A DNA stretch of 64,000 bases from an uncultured Paracoccus sp. (lineage in GTDB: Bacteria; Pseudomonadota; Alphaproteobacteria; Rhodobacterales; Rhodobacteraceae): NCBI RefSeq assembly GCF_947487305.1, contig NZ_CANKWH010000004.1, positions 124,001 to 188,000 on the forward strand. The letters run 5' to 3'. The notes beneath the pieces were generated by a model. It made no database searches, was not told the origin of the DNA, and saw only the letters and a list, made by a program, of their open reading frames with translations. Each line of letters begins with the position of its first letter. Position 1 is the first letter of the stretch. The translations under genes were made by a program, and so were the position numbers. Of this stretch, positions 44,391 through 55,227 are shown piece by piece.

Positions 44391-45268
44391 CGGAGCAGCA
44401 TCTCGGGTCCGCCGGCGATCTTGGGATCGACCCGGCCGATGGCCTTCGCATCCTTGCCGGCATAGTGGACCGCGTTCAGGATGGTCTGGATCGCGGCAAT
44501 CCGCGCCCGACGCTTGTCGTCCGAGCGGATCACCGTCCAGGGCGCCACCGGCGAATGGGTCAGCGACAGCGTGTCGCGGATGGCATCGGTATAGGCGTCC
44601 CATTTCGCCAGCCCCTCGACATCGATCCAGCTGAGCTTCCATTGCTTCAGCGGGTCCTCGGCCCGGTCGACGAAGCGTTTCAATTGCTCGGCCCGGCCGA
44701 CGTTCAGCCACAGCTTCACAAGGATCAGCCCGTCATCGACCAGCATCTTCTCGAACTCGGGCAATTGCCGGAAGAACTGTTCGCGTTGATGTTCGGTCGA
44801 GAAGCCGAAGACCTTCTCGACCACGCCGCGGTTGTACCAGCTGCGGTCGAAGAGGGCGATTTCCCCGCCGGCGGGCAGCTGATCGACATAGCGCTGGAAA
44901 TACCATTGCGCGGCCTCGCGCTCGGTCGGTTTGGGCAGGGCGACGATGAAGGCCGAACGCGGGTTCAGGTTCTCGCGCACGCGCTCGATCGTGCCGCCCT
45001 TGCCGGCAGCGTCGCGCCCCTCGAACAGCACCACCAGCCGCTTCTTGGTCTCGATCACATCATGCATCATCCGGACGAGCTGCAGCTGCAACTGCTCCAT
45101 CTGTGCGTCGTACTCCTTGCCCTTCATCTCTTCGGTGTAAGGATAGCCGGGATCGAGGATGTCGTCCTTGCCGGCCTTCTCGATCGCCTTGCGGATATCG
45201 GAGGGCGCGCCCTTCTTGAGAAACGTCAGAATGTCATCGACGAAGGGAATGTCCTGCTTTTTGGCCAT
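44387..45268 (-). CDS. ppk2: Polyphosphate kinase 2
   Basis: Transfers phosphate between polyphosphate and nucleotides. 293 residues, class I length. Walker A is [10 protein letters not shown] at 83-92. The lid motif is [13 protein letters not shown], with a Walker B Asp in it, and [14 protein letters not shown] follows. ATG 45268 gives the usual N-terminus; the upstream in-frame extension is unlikely. Co-transcribed with the TPM-domain gene. Confidence 0.94.
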   Translation of the reverse strand: MAKKQDIPFVDDILTFLKKGAPSDIRKAIEKAGKDDILDPGYPYTEEMKGKEYDAQMEQLQLQLVRMMHDVIETKKRLVVLFEGRDAAGKGGTIERVRENLNPRSAFIVALPKPTEREAAQWYFQRYVDQLPAGGEIALFDRSWYNRGVVEKVFGFSTEHQREQFFRQLPEFEKMLVDDGLILVKLWLNVGRAEQLKRFVDRAEDPLKQWKLSWIDVEGLAKWDAYTDAIRDTLSLTHSPVAPWTVIRSDDKRRARIAAIQTILNAVHYAGKDAKAIGRVDPKIAGGPEMLLR

Positions 45269-45349
45269 CCTGCACCCCACTGGCTTTGCCGGCGGAGTAT
45301 GCGGCGGCCTGACCTTGCGGGCAAGCACCTGTCAGCGGGGGCAGGGCGA

Positions 45350-46273
45350 TCAGCTGCCGATCTTCGCCATGTCGTATTCGGTGGTCTGGTAGATCTCGTT
45401 GATCCAGTTGCCGTAAAGCAGATGCGCATGGCTGCGCCAGCGGTTCGAGGGTGTGCGCGCCGGGTCATCCTCGGGGTAATAGTTCAGCGGCACGTTGATC
45501 TCTTTGCCTGCGGCCGCGTCACGGTCGTACTCGTCCTTCAGCGTGGTGCTGTCATATTCCAGGTGATTGAAGATATAGACCGCGCGATGGCCCGGATCCT
45601 CGACCAGGCAGGGGCCGACCTCTTCGCTGGCCAGCAGAGTGGTCAGGGCCGGTCGGGCGTCGATCTGGTCCTGGTGCACCTCGGTCCAGCGGCTGACCGG
45701 CACCAGCACGTCATCGGAAAAGCCGCGCAGATAGGGGCTGGCGGGGGCAAGGTTGTGATGGCGGAAGCAGCCGAAGGCCTTGTGGTCCAACAGGTGCTTT
45801 TCCAGCCCGTGGAAGTGCCAGGCCATGGCCATGCCGCCCCAGCAGACGCCCATGGTCGAATGCACGTTGGTTTGCGTCCAGTCGAAAACCCGGCGAAGCT
45901 CGTCCCAATAGGTCACCTGCTCGAACGGCAGATGCTCGATCGGGGCGCCGGTGATGATCAGACCGTCGAATTTCTCGCCGCTGGCCGCGACCTCCGAGAA
46001 GGGGCGGTAGAAGCTTTCCATGTGATCGGCGGCGGTGTTGCGGCTTTCATGGTCCGACATGCGGATCAGCTGAAAGTCGATCTGCAGCGGCGTTGCGCCG
46101 ATCAGCCGGGCGAACTGGTTCTCGGTCTGGATCTTCTTCGGCATCAGGTTCAAGAGCGCGATGCGGATCGGGCGAATGTCCTGCGTCGCGGCCCGGCCCG
46201 GCGACATGACCATCACGCCCTCATCCGAGAGGATGCGGAAGGCGGGAAGGTCGGGTTGCAGGGTGATGGGCAT
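45350..46273 (-). CDS. metA: Homoserine O-acyltransferase (MetA; predicted acetyl-CoA specific)
   Basis: First committed step of methionine synthesis. 307 residues. The catalytic Cys is C144 in [11 protein letters not shown]; a His-Glu pair lies in FNHLEYDS. Residue 113 in [15 protein letters not shown] is Glu; in this family Glu at the position equivalent to 111 of the Bacillus enzyme gives acetyl-CoA specificity, while Gly gives succinyl-CoA. So acetyl transfer is predicted despite the usual succinyltransferase label. The start overlaps the upstream ATPase stop (TGATG). Confidence 0.93.
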   Translation of the reverse strand: MPITLQPDLPAFRILSDEGVMVMSPGRAATQDIRPIRIALLNLMPKKIQTENQFARLIGATPLQIDFQLIRMSDHESRNTAADHMESFYRPFSEVAASGEKFDGLIITGAPIEHLPFEQVTYWDELRRVFDWTQTNVHSTMGVCWGGMAMAWHFHGLEKHLLDHKAFGCFRHHNLAPASPYLRGFSDDVLVPVSRWTEVHQDQIDARPALTTLLASEEVGPCLVEDPGHRAVYIFNHLEYDSTTLKDEYDRDAAAGKEINVPLNYYPEDDPARTPSNRWRSHAHLLYGNWINEIYQTTEYDMAKIGS

Positions 46274-47136
46274 CAGGTCGTCTTTCGGTCGATGGCGGTT
46301 GCGATCAGGTCGGTGAAATCCTCGGGCGTGCGGACCTCCATCACCTCCTCGGCGGTGATGGTGACGCCGCGCCGGGCCATGGCCTCATAGCGCGGCTGGC
46401 GGTGCGCCAGCGCGCGGGCATAGGTCCAGCGGATGAAATCGTCGGGGTTCACCTGATCCTCGCGCAGACCCTTCTCGGCGCGATAGGCGACCCAGGCGCG
46501 CTCGAGGAACTCGGGCTGGTAATACATCGGCTTCGGCGCGCGGTCGAAACGGCGCACCAACTCGGCCGTGTGGGCATCGCTGCCCTTGATCCAGACCAGC
46601 AGCAACCCGTCTTCCAGCGCCGACAGCACAGGGTCGTCGGGATTGTCGGGATCGACCACCTCACAGATCGAGCCGCCGCTGTCGCAGACGAAATCATTGA
46701 TCCCGTAGATGTCGCGGGCGCGGCTGACGAAGCGGCGGGTGTCCAGCAGCGAGGCGATCTCGGCCTCGCGGTGCTGGTTCTGGCGCAGGCAATATTCCTC
46801 GAAGGGCAACCCGCCACGGCTGGGGCTGCCGGGCTTGCCCAGGTAGGTCGAAAGCGGCGCGAGGTTTTCAAACGTGATGTTGGACGAGATGCAGACGCTG
46901 TCGGACAGCAGCAGCTCGCGCAGGAAGGGAACCTTCATCGCCTCGCGCTTGAAATTGTCCGAGATGTATTCGCCCATGTAGCGGGTGCCGATGCGGTAAT
47001 CGACCGAGTAGTGAAACCAGTTCCCCCGGTCGCGCAGCATCGAGGCAAGGAAGGTCTTGCCCAGACCGGACATGCCGAACAGCACCACCCGCTTCTGCGT
47101 GGCGTCGCGCCATTGCTGTCCACTGGCATAGATCAT
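46273..47136 (-). CDS. P-loop ATPase of unknown function, metA operon
   Basis: A 287-residue soluble protein. The P-loop [22 protein letters not shown] is near residue 20. Later [32 protein letters not shown] and a helical C-terminus follow. I do not recognise a named family. It leads the transcript that continues into metA by a 1-base overlap, so it may affect methionine metabolism or merely share the transcript. Start ATG 47136 is set by MIYASGQQW. Confidence 0.75.
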   Translation of the reverse strand: MIYASGQQWRDATQKRVVLFGMSGLGKTFLASMLRDRGNWFHYSVDYRIGTRYMGEYISDNFKREAMKVPFLRELLLSDSVCISSNITFENLAPLSTYLGKPGSPSRGGLPFEEYCLRQNQHREAEIASLLDTRRFVSRARDIYGINDFVCDSGGSICEVVDPDNPDDPVLSALEDGLLLVWIKGSDAHTAELVRRFDRAPKPMYYQPEFLERAWVAYRAEKGLREDQVNPDDFIRWTYARALAHRQPRYEAMARRGVTITAEEVMEVRTPEDFTDLIATAIDRKTT

Positions 47137-47203
47137 GCGGCACCCCTTGCCCGGCCGGTTGCGGTTCTTGCCCGGGCATAGGTAATGCCCCCTGTCCCAA
47201 AGG

Positions 47204-47231
47204 AAAAGGCCCCGCCGGTGAGGGCGGGGCC
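47204..47231 (-). terminator. Intrinsic terminator of the FadL-like porin gene
   Basis: GGCCCCGCC (47208-47216), loop GGTGAG, GGCGGGGCC (47223-47231). The minus strand continues TTTTCC. It lies 26 bases beyond the stop at 47257 and upstream of the ATPase-metA operon. Confidence 0.85.
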
Positions 47232-47256
47232 GATCCAGTGCGCGCGGAAGCGCAGA

Positions 47257-48387
47257 TCAGAAGGTGAAGCCGACCCGGACACCGACGCCGACGACATCGG
47301 CATCCCGGATCTGTGCCGCGGCGACCGCGGCTTCCGGGGTAGCATCGCCCAGCTTGGTGTAGTTGACGCCAGTGGTGATCTTCATATTGTCTTGGGTATA
47401 GATCGCAGCCAGGGTGACGCCCTTCTTGCCGTTGGTCGGCGCCAGCGGCGAGACCAGATCATTGCCGCTCTTCTCATATGTGAAGGCGGCGGTGCCCGAC
47501 CAGTTCTCGTTGAACTTGCGACCGACGCCAAGGGTCAGCGTCGTGGTGTCTTCCAGCTCGACCAGGCCACTACCGCTGGCGGCGGTGAAGGCGCGCGGGT
47601 CGACCCGGAATTCGGACCAGTTCACCCAACGGATCGAGCCGAAGACCAGTGTGTCGGCCGCGACGCCGGTCTGGAATTCGAGGTTCCAACTGCGCGGGGT
47701 CTTGACCTTGGTGACCGAGGCGCCGGCCGGATCGATCGGTGCACCGCTGATGGTCTCGCGTGTGTCGAACTCGTGCTCGATCGGCGAGTTGTAGGTCAGC
47801 GAGACGCGGGCTGCGATCTCGGGCTTTTCCCAGCTGACGCCGGCGGTCCAGCCCCAGGCGGTATTGGTGTCCAGATCGGCATTGTAGCCGCTGAACGGGC
47901 CATAGCCCATCCCCATCAGCGTCACGTTGCCATCGGCGCGGCTGCCCCGAAGGCCGCCGTGAAAGCCGAAATTATTCTCCATGCGATAACGCAGAACGGC
48001 CGTGTAGGTGGTCGAGCTCACATCGACGGCGGTGCCACCGAGCATAACCGAGCCTTCGCCCGGAGCGCTCGGGGTCGGATAGAGAATGTCGGCACCGAAG
48101 GGCTGCTCGATAATCAGCGCGGCCGACAGGTTGTCGTTGAACTGGTGCTTATAGGCCAGACCCGCGAAATTGTAGTTGTCGGCAACATCGCCCAAGGACG
48201 AACCGCCATACTGGGCGAGATCCGAACCCGAAACATCCGGCGAGACGTGACCATAGGACAGTTCGACAAAGTTCTCGCCCGGTTCGAACAGCGCGCTCAG
48301 CGAATGGGGCGCACGCTCGATGCCGCCGGCCAGAACCGCGGTCGTGCCCAGCAGCAGAGCCGCGGCACTGGTCATCACTAATTTCAT
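47257..48387 (-). CDS. FadL/OmpP1/TodX-type outer-membrane transport protein
   Basis: A 376-residue outer-membrane beta-barrel with signal peptide MKLVMTSAAALLLGTTAVLA. The start of the mature protein, GGIERAPHSLSALFEPGENFVELSYGHVSPDVSG, and alternating strands ending in VGVGVRVGFTF (terminal Phe for BAM recognition) fit the FadL family. Expected substrates are hydrophobic compounds such as long-chain fatty acids. ATG 48387 follows GGGAGGAATT. A CtrA-type box lies 150 bases upstream in the divergent region shared with guaB. Confidence 0.9.
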   Translation of the reverse strand: MKLVMTSAAALLLGTTAVLAGGIERAPHSLSALFEPGENFVELSYGHVSPDVSGSDLAQYGGSSLGDVADNYNFAGLAYKHQFNDNLSAALIIEQPFGADILYPTPSAPGEGSVMLGGTAVDVSSTTYTAVLRYRMENNFGFHGGLRGSRADGNVTLMGMGYGPFSGYNADLDTNTAWGWTAGVSWEKPEIAARVSLTYNSPIEHEFDTRETISGAPIDPAGASVTKVKTPRSWNLEFQTGVAADTLVFGSIRWVNWSEFRVDPRAFTAASGSGLVELEDTTTLTLGVGRKFNENWSGTAAFTYEKSGNDLVSPLAPTNGKKGVTLAAIYTQDNMKITTGVNYTKLGDATPEAAVAAAQIRDADVVGVGVRVGFTF

Positions 48388-50211
<1,824 letters not shown>

Positions 50212-50291
50212 TCGCCTCACGGATGCGCGCCGCCATAGGTTTCATTCAGTCTGTCATTGACCGGGGCAGCGGCATCGGCGGCCTGCGCCGT

Positions 50292-51440
50292 TCACGATCT
50301 GTCGTCTGCCGAGGCGGGTTTTGGAGCCGGCTTCGAGGCGCGGGCACGCAACGGCTTCAGCGTGGGGACCGCGCCATAGTCGCGCGACTGGCCGGAAAAC
50401 ACCGCAGCCGGTGCCGGATAGCTGACCGGACCCTTGGGGGTCTCGACTGTGATCCGGCGCAGATGCGGATGGGTTGAGAGCCGGGCCATGTCGCTGACCG
50501 AGGCCAGCGCGACATCGGCGGCCAGCAGGGCGGTGATCGCTTCGTCAGCGGTCAGCCGGGCGAAGCCGTGGGCTACGGCGGCATCGGTCTCGGCGCGATT
50601 GGTGACGCGGGCGACATTGGTGGCGAAGAGGGGGTCGGTGCCCAGTTCCGGCTTGCCCAGAAACACTTCCGCAAGCTTCCTCCATTCGCGGTCGCTTTGC
50701 ACCGAGATCAGGATCGGATGGCCGTCCTTGGTGATGAAGGTGCCATAGGGCGCGATCGACGGGTGCGCCATGCCGATGCGTTGCGGCGACTTGCCGCCCT
50801 CGTGGTTCAGAAGCGGCACGGTCAGCCAGTCGGCCATCACGTCGAACATCGAGACCGAGATATTCGCCCCCTTGCCGGTGATGCCCCGCGCAATCAGCGC
50901 CTCGAGGATCGCCGCATGGGCCGTCGCGCCGGTGGCGATATCGACGATGGAGATGCCCACGCGGGCCGGTTCCTCCGGGCCGCCGGTGATCGAGCAGAGC
51001 CCCGATTCCGCCTGGATCAACAGGTCATAGGCCTTGCGGTCGGCCATCGGCCCATCCTCGCCATAGCCGGTGATCGAGCAGGTGATGAGGCGGGGATAGT
51101 CATGTTCCAGCCGCTCGAAGGTGAAGCCGAGCTTCGCCAGCGCCCCGCGTTTGAGGTTCTGGATCAAAACATCGGCGCCAGACAGAAGCCGAGCCAGTTC
51201 CGCCTTGCCCGCCTCGCTGGCCAGATCCAGCGTGACGCTGTCCTTGCCGCGATTGAGCCAGACGAAATAGCTCGACTGACCCTTGGCCACATCGTCATAG
51301 CCACGGGCGAAATCACCCTCGGGCCGTTCGATCTTGATCACCCGCGCGCCGGCATCGGCCAGACGTGACGAGGTGAAGGGGGCAGCCACGGCCTGCTCGA
51401 TGGCGACGACCGTGAGGCCCGACAGGGGAAGCGCGCCCAT
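50292..51440 (-). CDS. CaiB/BaiF family (class III) CoA-transferase
   Basis: Moves CoA between carboxylic acids. 382 residues. The family start GLTVVAIEQAVAAPFTSSRLADAGARVIKIERPEGDFAR and the catalytic Asp in KAYDLLIQAESG are clear. The start overlaps the acyl-CoA dehydrogenase stop (TGATG), so they form one unit. The pair suggests activation and dehydrogenation of a specific acid (possibly a dicarboxylic or branched acid), with substrate not readable from sequence. Confidence 0.92.
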   Translation of the reverse strand: MGALPLSGLTVVAIEQAVAAPFTSSRLADAGARVIKIERPEGDFARGYDDVAKGQSSYFVWLNRGKDSVTLDLASEAGKAELARLLSGADVLIQNLKRGALAKLGFTFERLEHDYPRLITCSITGYGEDGPMADRKAYDLLIQAESGLCSITGGPEEPARVGISIVDIATGATAHAAILEALIARGITGKGANISVSMFDVMADWLTVPLLNHEGGKSPQRIGMAHPSIAPYGTFITKDGHPILISVQSDREWRKLAEVFLGKPELGTDPLFATNVARVTNRAETDAAVAHGFARLTADEAITALLAADVALASVSDMARLSTHPHLRRITVETPKGPVSYPAPAAVFSGQSRDYGAVPTLKPLRARASKPAPKPASADDRS

Positions 51441-52606
51441 CAGTAACTCTTCGGCAGGCCAAGGACATGCTGGCCGATGTAACCGAGGATCATGTTGGTC
51501 GAGATCGGCGCGACCTGATAAAGTCGCGTCTCGCGGAACTTGCGCTCGACATCATATTCATTGGCGAAACCGAAGCCGCCATGGAACTGGATGCAGGCAT
51601 TCGCCGCATCCCAGCTGGATTTCGCGGCCAGATATTTCGCCATGTTGGCTTCCGCGCCGCAGGGCTGGTCGGCGTCGTAAAGGCGGCAGGCCTGCCAACG
51701 CATCAGGTTCGCCGCCTCGACCTCGATGAAGGCCTCGGCAATGGGGAATTGCACGCCCTGATTGGCACCGATGGGACGGCCGAAGACCACGCGCTCCTTG
51801 GCGTATTTCACCACCCGGTCGGTGAACCAGTAGCCATCGCCGATGCATTCGGCGGCAATCAGCACGCGCTCGGCATTGAGGCCCGAGAGCAGGTGTTTGA
51901 AGCCCTGGCCTTCGGTGCCGATCAGGTTTTCCCCCGGCACTTCGAGATTGTCGAAGAACAGCTCGTTGGTCTCGTGGTTCACCATGTTGGGGATCGGCTT
52001 CACCACCAGCTGCTCCTTGGCCTGCGCCTCTTTCGCATCGACGATGAAGATCGACATGCCGTCCGAGGGCTTCTTCACCTGATCAACGGGGGTGGTGCGC
52101 GCCAGCACGATCATCAGGTCGGAATGCTGCACCCGGCTGATCCAGACCTTCTGGCCGTTGATGACCCAATTGTCGCCCTTGCGGGTGGCGACGGTCTTGA
52201 TCTTGGTCGTGTCCGAGCCGGTCGTGGGTTCCGTTACCGCCATCGACTGCAGGCGCAGATCGCCGGTGGCGATGCGCGGCAGATACTTGCGCTTCTGCTC
52301 CTCCGAGCCATGCTTGATCAGCGTGTTGATGACATACATCTGCCCGTGACAGGCGCCGGAATTGCCGCCCGAGCGGTTGATCTCCTCCATGATGACCGAG
52401 GCCTCGGTCAGCCCCAGCCCCGAGCCGCCATATTCTTCCGGGATCAGCGCGGCCATCCAGCCGGCGCGGGTCAGGGCCTCGACGAACTCTTCCGGATAGG
52501 CGCGTTCATGGTCGATGCGGCGGTGGTAGTCGTCGGGAAACTCTGCGCAAAGCGCCCGGACCGCGTCGCGGATGTCCTGATAGTTGTCGGTGCGTTGGTC
52601 ATACAT
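51440..52606 (-). CDS. Acyl-CoA dehydrogenase
   Basis: FAD-dependent alpha,beta-dehydrogenase, 388 residues. Three ACAD domains: N-terminal helices (1-115), middle beta domain with MAVTEPTTGSDTTKIKT and WISRVQHSDLMIVLAR, C-terminal helices with ERVVFGRPIGANQGVQFPIAEAF. The catalytic Glu is probably near GFANEYDVERKFRETRLYQVAPIS. ATG 52606 (MYDQRTDNYQDIRDAV) after GGGGAC; longer frames extend upstream without support. Coupled to the CoA-transferase. Confidence 0.92.
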   Translation of the reverse strand: MYDQRTDNYQDIRDAVRALCAEFPDDYHRRIDHERAYPEEFVEALTRAGWMAALIPEEYGGSGLGLTEASVIMEEINRSGGNSGACHGQMYVINTLIKHGSEEQKRKYLPRIATGDLRLQSMAVTEPTTGSDTTKIKTVATRKGDNWVINGQKVWISRVQHSDLMIVLARTTPVDQVKKPSDGMSIFIVDAKEAQAKEQLVVKPIPNMVNHETNELFFDNLEVPGENLIGTEGQGFKHLLSGLNAERVLIAAECIGDGYWFTDRVVKYAKERVVFGRPIGANQGVQFPIAEAFIEVEAANLMRWQACRLYDADQPCGAEANMAKYLAAKSSWDAANACIQFHGGFGFANEYDVERKFRETRLYQVAPISTNMILGYIGQHVLGLPKSY

Positions 52607-52927
52607 GGGGGACTCCGTTCGAGTTGGGGGCGGGTTGGGGTTCCACGCTCCGCCAGTGTCGCGGGTCCTAAGGAAAAAATCCATGGCTTGAGAATGACCG
52701 AAGTCGCCTGACGGATGGCCAACGCCGGCTTTTGCCTGCCAGAGACCAGCCCGTCGCGAATCGCTGCCGGACACATTGTCTTGCGGTTGAACGCGATGGC
52801 ACGAATCCGGGGGCAACGACCGGCACAGCACTGGGGCCTTTCTTACCCCACGTCAAAGTTTCTGTCGCTCGCACGACGTGGCGTCGGGCAACTAGCAAAG
52901 AATCGTGAATTTCTGGCAAGAAAGTGT

Positions 52928-52941
52928 GAACCAATTGGTTC
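52928..52941. promoter_or_regulatory. Perfect 14-base palindrome
   Basis: GAACCAATTGGTTC, fully symmetric. It lies upstream of the small membrane protein gene, 62 bases before the CtrA-type box. A dimeric regulator is plausible; I cannot name one. Confidence 0.4.
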
Positions 52942-53002
52942 GAGGTGCGTTACACTTGAGGATGAGTGCATGTGTTCAGTTTTGGCAGTTTTTTGCCGAG
53001 CG

Positions 53003-53017
53003 TTAACCCTTCCTTAA
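53003..53017. promoter_or_regulatory. CtrA-type box TTAA-N7-TTAA
   Basis: TTAA (53003-53006), CCCTTCC, TTAA (53014-53017). It lies 96-108 bases upstream of the small membrane protein start, a usual distance for promoter control. Confidence 0.5.
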
Positions 53018-53124
53018 GCAATTTTAGGGATAGCTAGGCGCAGAGACGTTCTTTTTTGTGGTGTGCAAGGCAAAGCTGCTGCACGCTGCGATGACTGGGG
53101 AAGGAACTGGAACTGATACCACTC

Positions 53125-53331
53125 TTGGGCATAGGTGTGGCCTTTGGTGCCATCGCGGCTTTTGCCGTCGTCTACCTGTTCGGTGCGGGTCTGTTCGCAG
53201 GTTTGCTGGCATATTCGCTCGGCGGCGCGGCTTGTACGCTCGTCGCAGCGTGGTTTCGCTTTCGCTGCGTCGAGCGCGGCGAAGCTGCCGACAAGTCCGT
53301 GGTAGACAAAAAGCTTGTGGCGGCCCAATAA
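53125..53331 (+). CDS. Small two-helix membrane protein (start uncertain)
   Basis: A 68-residue protein from the TTG at 53125, with two hydrophobic segments (GVAFGAIAAFAVVYLFGAGLFAGLLAYSLGG and ACTLVAAWF) and a basic, then acidic tail (RFRCVERGEAADKSVVDKK). No family recognised. The AAGGA ribosome site at 53101-53105 is 7 bases before a CTG at 53113 and 19 before the TTG, so a rare CTG start would fit better. It faces the ExoY-like gene and lies beside the EPS region. Confidence 0.55.
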   Translation: MGIGVAFGAIAAFAVVYLFGAGLFAGLLAYSLGGAACTLVAAWFRFRCVERGEAADKSVVDKKLVAAQ

Positions 53332-53397
53332 GCATCGGGCCGCCGGATCAGGTCTTCGGCTCACCCGCGCCGCGTCAACGAGCGGATGGGAAGTGTC

Positions 53398-54081
53398 TCA
53401 GTAGCCCGTGCAGCGCAGCACGACCCCAAAGGTCCGTGCGATGATGCTGGCATCACCGGACAGGGACAGCGTGCGTGCATATTCCGCGTCGAAGGTGGCG
53501 CGTTCCGCAAAGCTGCTGTCATTGCGATCGGTGATCTGCCAGAGGCCGGTAACGCCCGGGCGCATGTGGTAGTAATCTGCGCCGGGATAGTGGACGGCCT
53601 GGTCGACCATCATTGGCCGCGGGCCAACGATGCTCATGTCACCGACGAGCACGTTCCACAGTTGTGGCAGTTCATCCAGCGAGGACTTGCGGATGAAACG
53701 CCCGAAGGACGTGATGCGGGGATCATGCTTCAGTTTCTGGCTGCGATCCCATTCTTCGCGGGCTGCGGGATTGGCATCCAGATAGTCGGCCAGCTGTTGG
53801 TCTGCGTTCCGGACCATGCTGCGGAACTTCCACATGCGGAAGCTGCGGCCGCTCTTGCCGAGACGCATCTGCGTGTAGAAGGGCGATCCGCCCTCCTTGG
53901 CGATCATGACCAGAACGACAAGCGCAATCGGCAAGACAAGCGGCAAGGCCAGCAGGACAATCAGGATGTCGATGGGTCGCTTCATGAACCGAGAATAGAA
54001 CCCAGTGAAGGATTCGGTCGCGGCTACTTGGGTGGCTTCGGACATGTCCAAAGCCGAGATTGTATCAAGACCGTACTTCAT
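53398..54081 (-). CDS. Undecaprenyl-phosphate sugar phosphotransferase (ExoY/WcaJ type)
   Basis: Primes exopolysaccharide synthesis by loading the first sugar-1-phosphate on undecaprenyl phosphate. 227 residues, the short single-helix form like ExoY. One membrane helix (PIDILIVLLALPLVLPIALVVLVMIA) precedes the catalytic domain: KFRSMVRNAD, RKSSLDELPQLWNVLVGDMSIVGPRPMM and MRPGVTGLWQIT. ATG 54081 used; MSEATQ 17 codons later is an alternative. Its sugar is likely galactose or glucose, but the family does not say which. Confidence 0.92.
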   Translation of the reverse strand: MKYGLDTISALDMSEATQVAATESFTGFYSRFMKRPIDILIVLLALPLVLPIALVVLVMIAKEGGSPFYTQMRLGKSGRSFRMWKFRSMVRNADQQLADYLDANPAAREEWDRSQKLKHDPRITSFGRFIRKSSLDELPQLWNVLVGDMSIVGPRPMMVDQAVHYPGADYYHMRPGVTGLWQITDRNDSSFAERATFDAEYARTLSLSGDASIIARTFGVVLRCTGY

Positions 54082-54399
54082 TCGTAAAAACACTCGAGGG
54101 GGGGACAACACTTCTCAACTATACACCCGGCCCCCAAAGTTAGAACAGATTTTATGAAAATCTTCACGATCTGCAGGCGAGGCGCCTCCAAACCTATCCA
54201 AAACATCAGGTTGACGTTTCGGCAGCCTTAATGTGGAAGGGACTTGCATTCTCTGCAATCAACGTGAAGATGTGTTGCTGCATCCGCAAACATATTGGTT
54301 TAGATTAACACAACTATAGGTTGCGCAATTCTCCGCGAAGCGAAAAAGTGATTCTCCCCGAAAATCCTGAACCATTGGGTGAGTTTCAAACCGGAGCGT
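54082..54399. other. Promoter region upstream of the ExoY-like gene
   Basis: 318 bases, AT-richer, no gene. On the minus strand TATAGT (54118-54123) could be a -10 box. Just upstream is a 17-base inverted repeat AGATTTT-ATG-AAAATCT (54147-54163), a candidate operator. No riboswitch was recognised. Confidence 0.4.
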
Positions 54400-55227
54400 T
54401 TAGCGGCCTCGGGTCCATTCCGCCTCGCCCGGCTTCGCGCGCACGGCGAGTGCGACTGCAGCATAGGCGGCAAATCCTAGCGGATCGCGCAGCGCCAGCG
54501 CGGCAAGTTGCCGACGGCTTGGTCGGGTGTTGCCCTGCCTCGCCAGCAGTTCGGGATGCAACCCCGCAATCTCCTGCACGCCGCGATCCTGTCGGCGACG
54601 AACGCGCACCAGCCGGGCAAAACCCTCGGCCAGCGGCCAGCTGTACTCCGAGCCGACCCGCACGCGTTCCGCCTCGGCGAATTGCAGACGGACAAAGGTG
54701 TCGTCCGAGATCAGTTGCGGAAAGCGGCCCCAGCGCGCCCGGCCTGCCGCGTTCACCGCGAAGAGGCCGGCCCCAGTGACGTTACCGGTCATGAAGGGCA
54801 GGCGCGACCAGAAACGGCCATAGGCGCGCGACACCGCGCTGTCTGCCTGGGCAACAACCAGCCGCCCGCCGGCATAGCGCGGCGCCGCGTCGGCCAAAGC
54901 CTGCACCAAGGCGCCCAGCATGTTCGGATCCATCACGATATCGGCGTCCAGGTACAGGCGATCCGCATGGATCGCGTGATCGTCGCCGAGGTTCAGCGAC
55001 GGGATCTTGCCGCCTTCGGCGCGCTCGATCACCTCGAGCGGCCAGCCGCGAGCGGTGAATGCGCCCTGCATGGCGCGCGCCTGCTCGGCGGTATCGTCAC
55101 GACAGCCATTCGCCACCACGACAATCTGGACGGGTCCGTCATGATCCTGAGCCAGCACCGCCTTTAGGCAGCGGGTGATGTAGCCGGCTTCGTTGCTGGC
55201 CGGTATGATGACGCTCAATCCGTTCAT
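54400..55227 (-). CDS. Glycosyltransferase family 2
   Basis: A 275-residue GT-A enzyme for polysaccharide assembly. N-terminal LSVIIPASNEAGYITRCLKAVL, the DXD motif region LYLDADIVMDPNML near residue 90-100, and the catalytic-base region LISDDTFVRLQF. A C-terminal segment (LALRDPLGFAAYAAVAL) may contact the membrane. The ATG at 55227 overlaps the frameshifted upstream glycosyltransferase (ATGA). Donor sugar unknown. Confidence 0.87.
   Translation of the reverse strand: MNGLSVIIPASNEAGYITRCLKAVLAQDHDGPVQIVVVANGCRDDTAEQARAMQGAFTARGWPLEVIERAEGGKIPSLNLGDDHAIHADRLYLDADIVMDPNMLGALVQALADAAPRYAGGRLVVAQADSAVSRAYGRFWSRLPFMTGNVTGAGLFAVNAAGRARWGRFPQLISDDTFVRLQFAEAERVRVGSEYSWPLAEGFARLVRVRRRQDRGVQEIAGLHPELLARQGNTRPSRRQLAALALRDPLGFAAYAAVALAVRAKPGEAEWTRGR

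Larger units (their letters stand above)
52607..53112. other. Gene-free region with palindrome and CtrA box
   Basis: About 500 bases between divergent genes, AT-richer than its surroundings. It contains the 14-base palindrome at 52928-52941 and the CtrA-type box at 53003-53017. No gene supported; a minus-strand frame at 52668-52934 lacks a ribosome site. Confidence 0.5.

Noticed and set aside
47137..47203. SAM riboswitch upstream of the metA operon
   Set aside because: The short upstream region shows no SAM-II or SAM/SAH core.
52668..52934. 88-codon minus-strand frame upstream of the acyl-CoA dehydrogenase
   Set aside because: No ribosome site or family; its start lies inside the palindrome.
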